NCBI GenBank assembly: GCA_003215545.1
Contig: QCKF01000013.1
Location: forward strand, 1-32,438
Length of the DNA: 32,438 bases
Direction of reading: 5' to 3'
From: Prochlorococcus sp. AG-409-L14
Lineage (GTDB): Bacteria; Cyanobacteriota; Cyanobacteriia; PCC-6307; Cyanobiaceae
Positions 23,955 through 32,438 of the stretch are shown piece by piece. Made by a program: the position numbers and the translations under genes. The stretch's first letter is position 1. Every line of letters begins with the position of its first letter. A model generated the notes under the pieces. That model had not been told where the DNA came from, did no database searches, and saw nothing but the letters and a program-made list of their open reading frames with translations.

Positions 23955-24350
23955 ATGAGTCTTCACCCTGTTCGTGGTTATTGGTTTCTTGCATGGGTAG
24001 GTCTTTTGGCAAATATTGCCTCTCTTCCTGTTATAGGACTCGTTGCATTTGGGGGACCTCCTCTTGAGGCAACTAATATCAGCCTTGCTATTAGTTTGGC
24101 CTGGCCAGCTGCAATTGTCGGTATAGTCGCTAGTGCGGGTTTGCTTGCTCAACGACGTTGGGGCGTTGTCTTAGCAATTGTTGCTCTTGCAATGGCTTTG
24201 TCGGCATCCTTACCTTACGGAATTATTCGACTAGTACTTGTTAAAGATTTGGAATCGATAGGTGGCATTTCAGTTTCCCTGGCAATGTTAAATTTATTAG
24301 CTTTGCTTTATTGGTGTAGACCTATACATAGGAAAAATATAAGATTATAA
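23955..24350 (+). CDS. Small four-helix membrane protein, unknown function
   Basis: A 131-residue hydrophobic protein. Four membrane helices can be seen: YWFLAWVGLLANIASLPVIGLVAF (10-33), ISLAISLAWPAAIVGIVASAGLLA (42-65), GVVLAIVALAMALSASLPYGIIR (70-92) and ISVSLAMLNLLALLYWC (104-120). The tail RPIHRKNIRL is basic. There are no catalytic or transport motifs. It lies 79 bases after the thiamine-binding-protein gene on the same strand and converges on the HD phosphohydrolase gene. The regular helices and gene-like codon use support a real gene, but I cannot name it. Confidence 0.65.
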   Translation: MSLHPVRGYWFLAWVGLLANIASLPVIGLVAFGGPPLEATNISLAISLAWPAAIVGIVASAGLLAQRRWGVVLAIVALAMALSASLPYGIIRLVLVKDLESIGGISVSLAMLNLLALLYWCRPIHRKNIRL

Positions 24351-24422
24351 GGTTTTACTTTCCTATTCAAAGATCCAATAACTAAATATTATTTCTCTTG
24401 GTTGATTAGATATTAAATTTAA

Positions 24423-26528
24423 TTATGCAGGATAGGATTTCTTGACAGAACCTACCGGGTAAGCAATACGCCTGTGCCTCATTCTTCTCCATACACGAAC
24501 AAATGCACGTATTAGTAATTCAACCTCTGCTCTTGTAAGACTGCTTTCTTTTAACTGACCATCACGTTGCCTGGATTCAACAATTTTGCGAACTGTTGTG
24601 CATGCCTCTTCATCACTTGCGGTTGTGTTCATTGATCTAAGAGCAGCCTCGCAACCATCTGCAAGCATAAGAATTGCAGTCTCTCTGGATCTAGGGATAG
24701 GACCTTTATATCTGAAACGCGTTTCAGCAACTGATTGGTTTTTTTCTCTTGCTTTATGTAAGAAATACCCCATTTTTAAAGTACCTTGGTGTTCTGGTAT
24801 GAAGTCTGAAATAGGACGAGGGAGTCGATGTTTTTTGGCAAGTTTTAAACCTTCATCTACATGTGCTTGTAATACGTCTGCACTTTTATAGGGATCGTTG
24901 ACTTGGTCATGTGGATTATTACCATCTGTTTGATTTTCAATAAACCATTCAGGAGCATGGAGTTTTCCAACATCGTGATAAAGAGCTCCCGTTCTTATAA
25001 GGTCAATATCTGCTCCTATGGTTCTTGCTCCTTCTTCAGCTAAACCACAAATCATCAAAGTATGTTCAAAGGTTCCTGGAGCTTCAGAGGAAAGTCTTCT
25101 CAATAGAGGTCTTTCATGATCAGCCAGTTCCATTAATCTTGCTTTGGTTATTAGACCAAACGTGCTTTCTAGAATTGGTATTAGCAATATTGTTAGCATT
25201 AACATTGCTCCTAGAACAAGTGCTTCTGAAATTAATTCTTCTGAATTAGGAGCAAGTCTTCCCCATACTCCATTTGCGGGAGTTATTTCATTCCTCAAAA
25301 GCAGCCATTCCCCTATAAGAGCTCCAAATGGGAGCAAGACTGCCATTTGTAAAAGTTGAGCTCTGCTTCTCATTCGTCCCCCTTGAAATGCAACTAGTGC
25401 AGCAACAAAGGATGTAACTAAAATCCTTCCTTCTCCTATTTCATTTATTGGAACAGGCCATATAAGACTGCTAATTGCCATCCATACAAGTGCTGATGTT
25501 GAACCTAGGCCTTGTGAAATTAATAGGGTTGGAGGAACTATTACTGTTAAGGGGCTTACTGCTGAGCCAAGCCAAAGCTTGCTAATTTGAGTTATTAATA
25601 GTAAGCAGAGTGCTAGAGCTCCATGCCTGGCTTGCAGGCATGGTTTTTCCTTTCTCATTATTAAAAGCAATATTGCACAACTGCCTAGTGCTTCGCTAAA
25701 ACTTTTAAACCATTCTATTGGCTTAGGAGTACGGCTAATTAATCCAAAATGATCAAGTACATCAAAGGCCTGAGAGCTTATTGGCTCTCCTTTTTTTGTG
25801 ATTAAATCACCACGATTGACCTTTATTGTGGGTATTCCTTGCTGGGTAATTAATTCCTCTATTAATTTTTGGCTCCTTACAGGATCCATTCTTACATTAC
25901 TATTGCCATGTAAAGTATTCGCTATAACTTTGCTACCAAGACTTCTGGAAGGATTTTCTTTGCTTCCTAGTTTAAGTAGTTGTAAAGAAGCTGATTCTTT
26001 GAATTGGTCTAATGCAAGAGTTTTTATTAGACCTTGGCTTAACATTTTTTCTGCTGCTAAATTAATTTCTTTTTCCCAATTTGATCTGGTTTCAGGAGAT
26101 CTAGTTGATAGCCATAATTGTTCATTTTTATTTAGATTTACAGGACCTATCCTTTCGGCATCATTACTTGTAGCTACAAGCTCTAGCTCATCAAGTTGTC
26201 TTTTTAGTCGATTTTTAAGTTGAGTTGATTCTTTTTGATCAATTACTTGAACAAAGGTGCTTTGAATTAGATCAGAAGTTCTTTGTTGAAGAGCTTTAGA
26301 GTCTTCTACAAGGGCATTCTTAGGTGCTATTGAATCAAAAGGTGCTGGTATTCCTGGTCGTATATTTGGTTGAAGGAGTAAGTGCCAGCTTGAAGTGGCT
26401 GCAACTAGTATGCAAAGTATTAAAAGACTTGCCTTATAAGGCTTAGTCCAGGGAACTACCCAGCGGCGAGGTGATTGAATCCTTAACCAACTTCGCCAAA
26501 TTTTATTTAGGCTATTAAATCTTGCCAA
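24423..26528 (-). CDS. 7TM-HD family phosphohydrolase (PgpH type)
   Basis: A 701-residue receptor-like enzyme. A first membrane helix (ASLLILCILVAATSSWHLLL, about 33-52) leads to an extracytoplasmic domain to about 270. A block of about seven helices follows (about 270-460), then a cytoplasmic HD domain. FEHTLMICGLAEEGA and HDVGKL (His518, Asp519), plus EHQGTLKMGYF and MLADGCEAA, supply the HD metal ligands. This is the 7TMR-HD plan; the studied homologue PgpH of Listeria hydrolyses c-di-AMP. Activity on c-di-AMP here is inferred. The start is TTG at 26526-26528 with a weak ribosome site. It is divergent from folD, 43 bases from the first possible folD start. Confidence 0.88.
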   Translation of the reverse strand: MARFNSLNKIWRSWLRIQSPRRWVVPWTKPYKASLLILCILVAATSSWHLLLQPNIRPGIPAPFDSIAPKNALVEDSKALQQRTSDLIQSTFVQVIDQKESTQLKNRLKRQLDELELVATSNDAERIGPVNLNKNEQLWLSTRSPETRSNWEKEINLAAEKMLSQGLIKTLALDQFKESASLQLLKLGSKENPSRSLGSKVIANTLHGNSNVRMDPVRSQKLIEELITQQGIPTIKVNRGDLITKKGEPISSQAFDVLDHFGLISRTPKPIEWFKSFSEALGSCAILLLIMRKEKPCLQARHGALALCLLLITQISKLWLGSAVSPLTVIVPPTLLISQGLGSTSALVWMAISSLIWPVPINEIGEGRILVTSFVAALVAFQGGRMRSRAQLLQMAVLLPFGALIGEWLLLRNEITPANGVWGRLAPNSEELISEALVLGAMLMLTILLIPILESTFGLITKARLMELADHERPLLRRLSSEAPGTFEHTLMICGLAEEGARTIGADIDLIRTGALYHDVGKLHAPEWFIENQTDGNNPHDQVNDPYKSADVLQAHVDEGLKLAKKHRLPRPISDFIPEHQGTLKMGYFLHKAREKNQSVAETRFRYKGPIPRSRETAILMLADGCEAALRSMNTTASDEEACTTVRKIVESRQRDGQLKESSLTRAEVELLIRAFVRVWRRMRHRRIAYPVGSVKKSYPA

Positions 26529-26598
26529 AAGTTTTCTTGTTAGAAACTTACGCTAGCGAGGGATTCGGGGCATGCTGTATAGAGATTCATATGGAAGC

Positions 26599-27513
26599 AT
26601 GGCCTTGAGGCTTGATGGTAGGAAAGTTGCTGGAGAAATTGAGAAGTGTCTTAAAGATGGAGTCTCCTCTTGTCTTAAGCAGGCAGGGAGACCACCTGGA
26701 CTGGCAGTGATACGAATAGGAGATGATGCAGCCAGTGCAGTTTATATCTCAAATAAAGAAAAGGCTTGCGCGCGCATTGGCGTTAAAAGTCTTGTTTTTC
26801 ACTTTAATCAAGATATTTCTACTCAGGATGTGATCAAAGAGATAGAGAAGCTCAATAGGAATGAATTGGTGGACGGGATTCTGGTTCAACTCCCTTTGCC
26901 TAAACAGATTGACGAGGCTGAATTATTAAAGGCTATAGATCCTGATAAAGATGCTGATGGGTTACACACACTCAATTTGGGCAGACTGCTAAAAGATGAG
27001 GAAGGCCCCCGTTCATGTACTCCTGCTGGGGTGATGATGCTTTTAGATAATTATCAAATTCCTATTGAAGGTAAAAGAGTTGTTGTGATTGGGAGAAGCA
27101 TCCTTGTAGGTAAGCCTATGGCCTTGATGCTGCAATCAGCAAATGCAACAGTTACTGTTGCTCATTCGAGGACAAGAGATTTGGCTTCATTAACTAAACA
27201 GGCTGACTTGTTAGTAGTAGCTGCTGGAAAACCTCGCATGATTGGACCAGAATATATAAAAGACAAAGCCGTTGTTGTTGATGTTGGTATTCATAGGCAG
27301 CCCAAGCCCATAGCTTCTGCTTCGTCACAAGGAGGAAAAACTTTGCTTTGTGGTGATGTTTGCTTTGAAGAGGTTTCAAAGATTGCAAGTGCAATTACTC
27401 CTGTTCCTGGAGGTGTGGGACCAATGACGGTGTCTATGTTGCTTGTAAATACTATTAATAGTTGGAAAAACCATTGCGGTTTGTCTTTGAGGATGACAGA
27501 TTTGCTTCCATGA
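26599..27513 (+). CDS. folD: Methylenetetrahydrofolate dehydrogenase/cyclohydrolase FolD
   Basis: FolD interconverts 5,10-methylene-THF and 10-formyl-THF through an NADP-linked dehydrogenase and a cyclohydrolase step. I start at ATG 26599 ([16 protein letters not shown]), where homologues begin, giving 304 residues. An upstream ATG at 26572 has a better GAGGG ribosome site and would add nine residues, so it stays possible. [14 protein letters not shown] carries the catalytic Tyr/Lys region, and [13 protein letters not shown] and [10 protein letters not shown] the folate pocket. [18 protein letters not shown] is the NADP loop, and VTVAHSRT and [13 protein letters not shown] close the protein. 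The GGPP synthase gene follows after 41 bases on the same strand. Confidence 0.95.
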   Translation: MALRLDGRKVAGEIEKCLKDGVSSCLKQAGRPPGLAVIRIGDDAASAVYISNKEKACARIGVKSLVFHFNQDISTQDVIKEIEKLNRNELVDGILVQLPLPKQIDEAELLKAIDPDKDADGLHTLNLGRLLKDEEGPRSCTPAGVMMLLDNYQIPIEGKRVVVIGRSILVGKPMALMLQSANATVTVAHSRTRDLASLTKQADLLVVAAGKPRMIGPEYIKDKAVVVDVGIHRQPKPIASASSQGGKTLLCGDVCFEEVSKIASAITPVPGGVGPMTVSMLLVNTINSWKNHCGLSLRMTDLLP

Positions 27514-27554
27514 TCCATTAGAGCCTGAGAGAATCTTTCAAACAAAGAACTTTT

Positions 27555-28457
27555 ATGGAGGACGCCTTAAATTCGAAATTTGACTTCGCAACATATCTGG
27601 TCAAGGCCAGAAACAGTGTTGAAGAAGCATTAGATAGTTCTCTTGGGCCTGAGCGCCCAGAGCAACTTAGAGAAGCTATGCGCTATTCACTGCTAGCTGG
27701 TGGGAAAAGACTTCGTCCAATTCTTTGTCTTGCAGCATGCCAACTTGCGGGTGGAGACCCAGAAAAGGCTCTACCTACAGCAGTTGCATTAGAAATGATT
27801 CACACCATGTCGTTGATTCATGATGACTTGCCTGCTATGGACAATGATGATTTACGACGAGGTAGACCAACTAATCACAAGGTTTACGGAGATGCTGTAG
27901 CGATCCTTGCAGGAGACGCTTTGCTAACGCGCGCATTTGAGATGGTGGCGATACGTAGTAATGATGTTTCGCCTGAAAGGCTTTTGAAGGTTGTAGGCGA
28001 GTTGTCTTTGGCAGCAGGAGCTCCAGGTTTGGTTGGTGGTCAAGTGGTAGATCTTGAATGTGAAGCAAAAGAAGTTGATCTTGAAACGCTTGAATTTATT
28101 CATCTAAATAAAACTGGCGCCTTGCTTAATGCGTGTGTAACAACTGGGGCGATTATTGGGGGTGCTGAAGAGGATCTTCTTAAGGCATTGAGAAAATATG
28201 CAAGAGGGATAGGGCTAGCTTTTCAAATTATTGATGATATTCTTGATGTCACTGCAAGTAGCGATGTTTTAGGAAAGACTGCAGGAAAAGATTTGGTTGC
28301 TGATAAAACTACATATCCCAAATTACTTGGCCTAGAAGAATCACGTCGCCGCGCTGATTTGTTAGTCAAACAAGCAAAAGCAGCTTTGCAACCTTGGAAT
28401 CTTCGATCTGCTCCATTATTGGCCTTGGCTGACTACATTACTTCTCGAGACAGATGA
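27555..28457 (+). CDS. crtE: Geranylgeranyl diphosphate synthase
   Basis: A 300-residue trans-prenyltransferase that adds IPP units to make GGPP, precursor of carotenoids, the chlorophyll phytyl tail and quinones. [14 protein letters not shown] (47-60) is the substrate lysine/arginine region. The first Asp-rich motif is DDLPAMD (90-96), with four residues between the aspartates, typical of bacterial and plant enzymes. The second is DDILD (227-231) in [23 protein letters not shown] and HLNKTGALL also match. Chain length cannot be proven by eye, but GGPP is the expected product in cyanobacteria. Its stop overlaps the start of the DUF212 gene (ATGA), so the two are coupled. Confidence 0.94.
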   Translation: MEDALNSKFDFATYLVKARNSVEEALDSSLGPERPEQLREAMRYSLLAGGKRLRPILCLAACQLAGGDPEKALPTAVALEMIHTMSLIHDDLPAMDNDDLRRGRPTNHKVYGDAVAILAGDALLTRAFEMVAIRSNDVSPERLLKVVGELSLAAGAPGLVGGQVVDLECEAKEVDLETLEFIHLNKTGALLNACVTTGAIIGGAEEDLLKALRKYARGIGLAFQIIDDILDVTASSDVLGKTAGKDLVADKTTYPKLLGLEESRRRADLLVKQAKAALQPWNLRSAPLLALADYITSRDR

Positions 28458-28963
28458 ATATATTTTCAACTATATTACACTCGGCATTAGAGATTTTTGA
28501 TAATCAAGTATTGGCTTGGGGGCTTGCTGCTTGTGGTCTAGCTCAGATATCTAAGTTATTTTTTGAATTATTAATTCATAGACAATGGCGTCCTAATGTT
28601 CTTTTGGAAACTGGAGGGATGCCTTCTAGTCACTCTGCTTTGGTAACTGGTACAGCAGCAGGAGTTGGCTTGGAATTGGGTTTTAATAATGCAGAATTTG
28701 CTCTTGCTTCAACTCTTGCTTTTGTTGTGATGTATGATGCAAGTGGTATAAGAAGGTCGGCTGGGATAACTGCTTCAAAAGTAAATCTTTTGCCAGAAAA
28801 ATTATGGCCTTCTACATCTAATGATAAATTGAAAGAGAATTTAGGTCATACTAGACTTGAAGTATTAATAGGAAGCATTATTGGTCCTGCTGTGGCATTG
28901 CCAGGTATAGTTTTTTTTGGTTCGCCAACGCATCTTTTCCACATAATTATTTCTCATATTTGA
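28454..28963 (+). CDS. Divergent PAP2 family membrane protein (DUF212)
   Basis: A 169-residue membrane protein of the DUF212/divergent PAP2 group, found in cyanobacteria and plants. [22 protein letters not shown] (20-41) is the first helix. [19 protein letters not shown] is the conserved acid-phosphatase-like SxxSH segment, and [13 protein letters not shown] holds the conserved Asp/Arg pair. [26 protein letters not shown] closes the fold with another histidine. This predicts a membrane phosphatase acting on a lipid or prenyl diphosphate. The 4-base overlap with GGPP synthase makes a prenyl-phosphate substrate an attractive inference. The helicase gene follows after 21 bases. Confidence 0.88.
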   Translation: MNIFSTILHSALEIFDNQVLAWGLAACGLAQISKLFFELLIHRQWRPNVLLETGGMPSSHSALVTGTAAGVGLELGFNNAEFALASTLAFVVMYDASGIRRSAGITASKVNLLPEKLWPSTSNDKLKENLGHTRLEVLIGSIIGPAVALPGIVFFGSPTHLFHIIISHI

Positions 28964-28984
28964 TGACTCAAATATATTTTTTTC

Positions 28985-30430
28985 TTGGATAAAATACATC
29001 TCACCTCTGGTCAATCTAAAGCATTAGATGTTTTTCGTGATTGGTTTTGTAATTCTAAAGAAATTAATCCTTTTATTCTTAGTGGATATGCAGGTAGCGG
29101 GAAAACTTTTCTTTCTATGAAGTTTTTGCGACTAGTTGAAGATAGTGATATGTGTTGGACTGTTGTTGCGCCTACTCATAAAGCTGTTGGGGTTTTGAGA
29201 GATGCTTTGTCAATGGAAGGAATTAATCCAACTTGGTACCCATCAACAATACATAGACTTTTAAGGTTAAAACTTAAAAGGAAAGGGGCATTAGAGCTTT
29301 GTGAGAGAACTGATCAGACGAGTACATCATTAGAACAGCTTGGCTTAGTTCTTATTGACGAGTCCTCTATGGTCGATTCAACTTTGCTTGAGATACTTCT
29401 TGAATGTGCATATGTAAATAAAACAAGGATTGTTTTTGTTGGGGATTCAGCGCAGTTACCACCTGTAGGGGAGGTTGAAAGTCCGGTCTTTTCTATTCAA
29501 AAAGCTATTAAGGCTGAGTTGCAAGAAGTTGTTCGTCATCAAGGCCCAATTTTACGCCTTGCAAGTTGCTTTAGAGATGGTCGCCTTGCATGCGCGCCAC
29601 TTCCTTTGCTTCCTGTTGTTAGTAATGAAAAAAGTCTGGTAGGAGTTATAGATAGGGATGAATGGCTTGAAAAAGCAAAGACCTCATTGAAGGAAGCTTC
29701 AATGAGTCAAGATCCTGACTCGGCCAGGATCCTTTGTTATACAAATAGGACTCTAGAAAGTTTGGTCCCTCACGCAAGGAGGGCTGTGCATGGAGAAATG
29801 GCAGATCAAATGTCTGTTTTGCCAGGCGAAGTTCTTATTAGTCGAATGGCTGTTATGGCGCAGGCGTCTAGGGACGAAGACGTATCTAGTGAAGAGCCAG
29901 GAATGGTTCTTGGTTCTAATAGAGAATTATTAGTACAAGATGTTGTCCCAGAAAGCTGTAATCTTTCTGAATTTGGTCTTATCTCAGACAGTGATTGGTC
30001 TGTCCCAATAATCGAAACACTCTTTGTAGATGTTCGTGCTGGTGATTTAGATCTAAGCCTCAGACTTTTGCCAACTGTAGGTTCTAATTCGAGAGGACTC
30101 CTTGATCTTTCTTTGCAGAGATTGAAAGCTAAAGCAAAGGGATTAAGTCAGAAAGAGGCTAGGCCACTTTGGCGTCAGTTTTTTCTAATAAGAGATGCAT
30201 TTGCATCATTAGGACCTGCTTCCGTTTTGACTGTACATAGAAGTCAAGGCAGCACCTTTGGGAAGGTTTTTGTATCTCCAGATGTCTTTTGGCCAAAAGA
30301 TTTAGTTTTGCGTAGGCAATTGGTTTATGTGTCTATCAGTAGGGCTAGAGATGCTGTTTGGATGGTAGGAAATGCAGGAATGGAATTGCTTAAGAGGGAT
30401 ATACGGGATCAGTTGCTAGAAAGTTGTTAA
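28985..30430 (+). CDS. RecD-like ATP-dependent DNA helicase (SF1B)
   Basis: A 481-residue helicase. Walker A is in ILSGYAGSGKTFLS (31-44). Motif Ia is VVAPTHKAVGVL. Walker B is LVLIDESSMVDS and motif III IVFVGDSAQLPPVGEVES, with the Gln of motif III intact. The C-terminal UvrD-like part carries SVLTVHRSQGSTFGKVFVSPDVFW (motif V) and LVYVSISRARDAVWMVG (motif VI). A charged, probably flexible insert (about 290-345) separates the two halves. It lacks the long N-terminus of full RecD subunits and resembles stand-alone RecD-like or phage Dda-like enzymes. The start is TTG at 28985, 21 bases after the DUF212 gene; no ATG is available nearby. Confidence 0.87.
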   Translation: MDKIHLTSGQSKALDVFRDWFCNSKEINPFILSGYAGSGKTFLSMKFLRLVEDSDMCWTVVAPTHKAVGVLRDALSMEGINPTWYPSTIHRLLRLKLKRKGALELCERTDQTSTSLEQLGLVLIDESSMVDSTLLEILLECAYVNKTRIVFVGDSAQLPPVGEVESPVFSIQKAIKAELQEVVRHQGPILRLASCFRDGRLACAPLPLLPVVSNEKSLVGVIDRDEWLEKAKTSLKEASMSQDPDSARILCYTNRTLESLVPHARRAVHGEMADQMSVLPGEVLISRMAVMAQASRDEDVSSEEPGMVLGSNRELLVQDVVPESCNLSEFGLISDSDWSVPIIETLFVDVRAGDLDLSLRLLPTVGSNSRGLLDLSLQRLKAKAKGLSQKEARPLWRQFFLIRDAFASLGPASVLTVHRSQGSTFGKVFVSPDVFWPKDLVLRRQLVYVSISRARDAVWMVGNAGMELLKRDIRDQLLESC

Positions 30431-30449
30431 TATTTTAAGATATTGATTT

Positions 30450-31859
30450 TTACATATTAAGTGAACCTTTCCATCTTTCTATCAACTTAGGGTTGCTTGG
30501 CCAATGTAAATGTATCCAACTTGCATGAAGCATGTTTGTGCTCCAACCTTCTAGCTTTGCCTTTGTTTTCCAACCTTGTATTTTCCAAGGAGCTTGAAAA
30601 TTATCTTTTTCCTGGTGTTTAATATTTTTATGATTATTGATATTAGTCTTCATTGCTATCTCTATTCTCCATCTATGGAACTCGTGTCCTACAAGGTTCT
30701 CTTGATTTTTTATTAGAAGACTGTCTCTAGTACCAATTAAATTCCTATAGCCTACCTCAAGTTTTGATTTCTTTGCTGAGAAAGGAAGTATTCCTGCCAT
30801 TTGATATGTATTACTTTCTTGGTCTTCTATTGACTTACCTAGTAGTAACATTCCACCACATTCTGCATAGATAGGATGTTTATTATAAAACATCTTTAAT
30901 GCGTTTAGGCTTCTATTGCAATTACTTAGTTCTTGTGCATATTTTTCTGGATAGCCACCTGGGATTATTAAACCTTTTGCTATAGAGGGGATAGGTTCGT
31001 CATGCAAAGGGCGCCATGGAATTAAAGATATACCTGAAGCTTCTAAAAAATCTTTTGTATCTTGATATTGAAAATGAAAAGCCTTATCTTGTGCTATTGC
31101 GACTGGAAAATCATTATTTTTACTAGGATTACTTATGTACTCTATTGATAAATTATTATGATTAAACTTGCTTTTTAGAGGAGGTTTGAGAAGCTTTATA
31201 AAGAATTCCATGTTTAGATTCGAATCAGCGAGTTCGCCCCAGACTTTTATACGATCACTGATTTGATTGACTTCATGTACAGGAATTAGACCTAGATTTT
31301 CACTCGGAATATTCAACTCAGGTGTTTTTGGTAAACATCCAAGCATTTTCATATCAATTCCAGTTATGACTTCACTTAGCAACTCTTTGTGTCTAGTACT
31401 TTTAATATTATTAAGAACTATTCCTGCAAAGTTAAGTTCAGGATCTTCATCTCGAAAGCCTTTTATTAATGAGGCCAAGGAAGCTGCTTGACCCTGGGCA
31501 TCAACAACAAAAACAATCGGTAGGTTTAGCTTTTTAGCAAGAGAAGCAGTGCTTCCTATGTTTGTACTACCAATTCCATCAAATAAACCCATAACACCTT
31601 CTACAAGGGCTAAATCTCCTAATGCTCCATAAGTGTTGAATGTTTTAAATACCCAGTCAGCTCCAGAGAGAAACAGATCAAGGTTTCTACAAGGATTTCC
31701 TGAAACTTTTTTTAAGAGTTGAGGGTCTAGAAAATCTGGACCTGCCTTAAAGGCTTGTAGGCTTAGTCCATGGCATCTTGCCCATGAAGCTAGGAGAATA
31801 CTTAAAAGGGTTTTACCACTCCCGCTCTTTGGGGCTGCAATTACACATGCCATGGACAA
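30450..31859 (-). CDS. cobB: Cobyrinate a,c-diamide synthase CobB/CbiA
   Basis: A 469-residue enzyme that amidates the a and c carboxylates of cobyrinate with glutamine and ATP during cobalamin-type cofactor synthesis. Marine picocyanobacteria use it to make pseudocobalamin. The N-terminal dethiobiotin-synthetase-like domain has the P-loop APKSGSGKTLLS (9-20), DFLDPQLLK and VEGVMGLFDG. The C-terminal glutaminase domain holds LIIPGGYPEKYAQELS (297-312), the nucleophile Cys334 in YAECGGMLLLG, and GHEFHRWRI with the catalytic His. The segment between about 400 and 430 is Asn/Lys-rich and variable. It starts 17 bases after the opcA stop and converges on the helicase gene 19 bases away. Confidence 0.93.
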   Translation of the reverse strand: MSMACVIAAPKSGSGKTLLSILLASWARCHGLSLQAFKAGPDFLDPQLLKKVSGNPCRNLDLFLSGADWVFKTFNTYGALGDLALVEGVMGLFDGIGSTNIGSTASLAKKLNLPIVFVVDAQGQAASLASLIKGFRDEDPELNFAGIVLNNIKSTRHKELLSEVITGIDMKMLGCLPKTPELNIPSENLGLIPVHEVNQISDRIKVWGELADSNLNMEFFIKLLKPPLKSKFNHNNLSIEYISNPSKNNDFPVAIAQDKAFHFQYQDTKDFLEASGISLIPWRPLHDEPIPSIAKGLIIPGGYPEKYAQELSNCNRSLNALKMFYNKHPIYAECGGMLLLGKSIEDQESNTYQMAGILPFSAKKSKLEVGYRNLIGTRDSLLIKNQENLVGHEFHRWRIEIAMKTNINNHKNIKHQEKDNFQAPWKIQGWKTKAKLEGWSTNMLHASWIHLHWPSNPKLIERWKGSLNM

Positions 31860-31876
31860 TATCTTTTGTAAGGAAT

Positions 31877-32438
31877 TTACTTAAGACTGGCTAAATCAAA
31901 AAGCTTTTTGGCTATTGGTGCAGCACTAGCTAGTAAGGGACTAGTTGTTCCTCGACTACTGGAAAGGAGTCTTGCTACATCTTTTTCTACAGAAATAATA
32001 TTTGAATATACAACCTCCTCAAGAAGTTCCATGCTTGCCATTCCTCCAGCCTCTAGTCTCATGCATTCGCCTGATTCGGCGCCGAGAATTACACATAAAC
32101 CTTTTGAAAATGCTGCTTTATTGTCACTTATCAGTCGCAGGCCAATTATTTTACCAGGGTGAATACCGGGCTTTCCAATTGGTAATGGCATTAGGTTGAA
32201 ATCAACTATTACACCGTCTGAACGTATAAAATTCGCCTTAATCTTTCCTTCACTTGCCTTATTGCAATTTTTTATATCCCAGTTTAATCTATCTGCAATC
32301 CAAGCAACAAGTAAAAGTCCTTGAACAGGATTGACTCCTTCTACATCAATATCTACTTTGACAATAGAGTTTAATGCGTTACGCCTTTCAGGAGGGTCAA
32401 ATACCATTGCTAATGATTCTCTCCAGCATCTAAGTCTT
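31877..32438 (-). CDS. opcA: Glucose-6-phosphate dehydrogenase assembly protein OpcA, C-terminal part (cut by window edge)
   Basis: The frame is open to the last base of the window, so this is the C-terminal 186 residues or so of a larger protein, starting RLRCWRESLAMVFDPP. An internal ATG at 32405-32407 should not be taken as the start. VQGLLLVAWIADRLNWD, PIGKPGIHPGKIIGLRLIS and MRLEAGGMASMELLEEVVYS fit the C-terminal domain of OpcA, which helps assemble and redox-activate Zwf, the gate to the oxidative pentose phosphate pathway used at night. zwf is expected just beyond the right edge, but that is inference. cobB begins 17 bases downstream. Confidence 0.85.
   Translation of the reverse strand, partial: RLRCWRESLAMVFDPPERRNALNSIVKVDIDVEGVNPVQGLLLVAWIADRLNWDIKNCNKASEGKIKANFIRSDGVIVDFNLMPLPIGKPGIHPGKIIGLRLISDNKAAFSKGLCVILGAESGECMRLEAGGMASMELLEEVVYSNIISVEKDVARLLSSSRGTTSPLLASAAPIAKKLFDLASLK

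Noticed and set aside
1-32438. CRISPR arrays, insertion sequences, prophage genes or tRNA-linked islands
   Set aside because: No regular direct repeats, transposase motifs, integrase or tRNA were seen; gene content is uniform core metabolism.

Overview
The window looks like chromosome from a marine picocyanobacterium, most likely a low-light Prochlorococcus. The reasons are a moderately AT-rich composition, very tight gene packing, frequent TTG/GTG starts, and a purely cyanobacterial photosynthetic and biosynthetic gene set: chlI, petG, cytM, a lycopene cyclase, a GGPP synthase, opcA, and the small RNA Yfr1 in its usual place between an IMPDH-family gene and thioredoxin. I see no tRNA, rRNA, insertion sequence, phage gene or CRISPR array. 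The species is inferred from style and gene order, not from a search.

Layout. 1-4.9 kb: an MFS transporter cut by the left edge, a divergent secreted alpha/beta-hydrolase with an N-terminal DUF1400-like region, and a family-5 (peptide/nickel type) ABC binding lipoprotein with one DppB-type permease. 4.7-9.1 kb (all minus strand): a small SH3-like unknown, homoserine dehydrogenase, SufE, 5-formyl-THF cyclo-ligase, RuvC and Mg-chelatase ChlI; chlI-ruvC-fthC look co-transcribed. A 388-bp gene-free stretch precedes chlI. 9.5-15.6 kb (mostly minus): a class A beta-lactamase-fold protein, a TrmJ-like RNA methyltransferase, cytochrome cM, petG (37 codons, plus strand, tail overlapping rsmD), rsmD, hisH, trxA, Yfr1, GuaB3 and a CAAD-domain membrane protein.

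15.8-24.4 kb: gyrA and lycopene cyclase in tandem, a convergent GH57 glucan branching enzyme, a structured 341-bp intergenic region, leuA, an 80-aa unknown, an MTH1187-family thiamine-binding protein and a small four-helix membrane protein. 24.4-32.4 kb: a 7TM-HD phosphohydrolase (PgpH type), then folD, crtE/GGPPS, a DUF212 PAP2-like protein and a RecD-like helicase on the plus strand, and convergent cobB and opcA (cut by the right edge).

Functionally the window is core housekeeping: amino-acid synthesis (hom, leuA, hisH), one-carbon metabolism (folD, fthC), chlorophyll and carotenoid supply (chlI, crtE, lycopene cyclase), electron transport (petG, cytM), redox and Fe-S supply (trxA, sufE), glycogen and pentose-phosphate metabolism (GH57, opcA), and nucleic-acid processing (gyrA, ruvC, rsmD, trmJ-like, helicase). 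I do not see a clear novel multi-gene system. The most interesting items are RNA-level and architectural: a candidate sRNA with mutually exclusive helices upstream of leuA, Yfr1 next to trxA with a 16-bp palindrome, an 11-bp perfect hairpin before an unknown small gene, and several overlapping gene ends.
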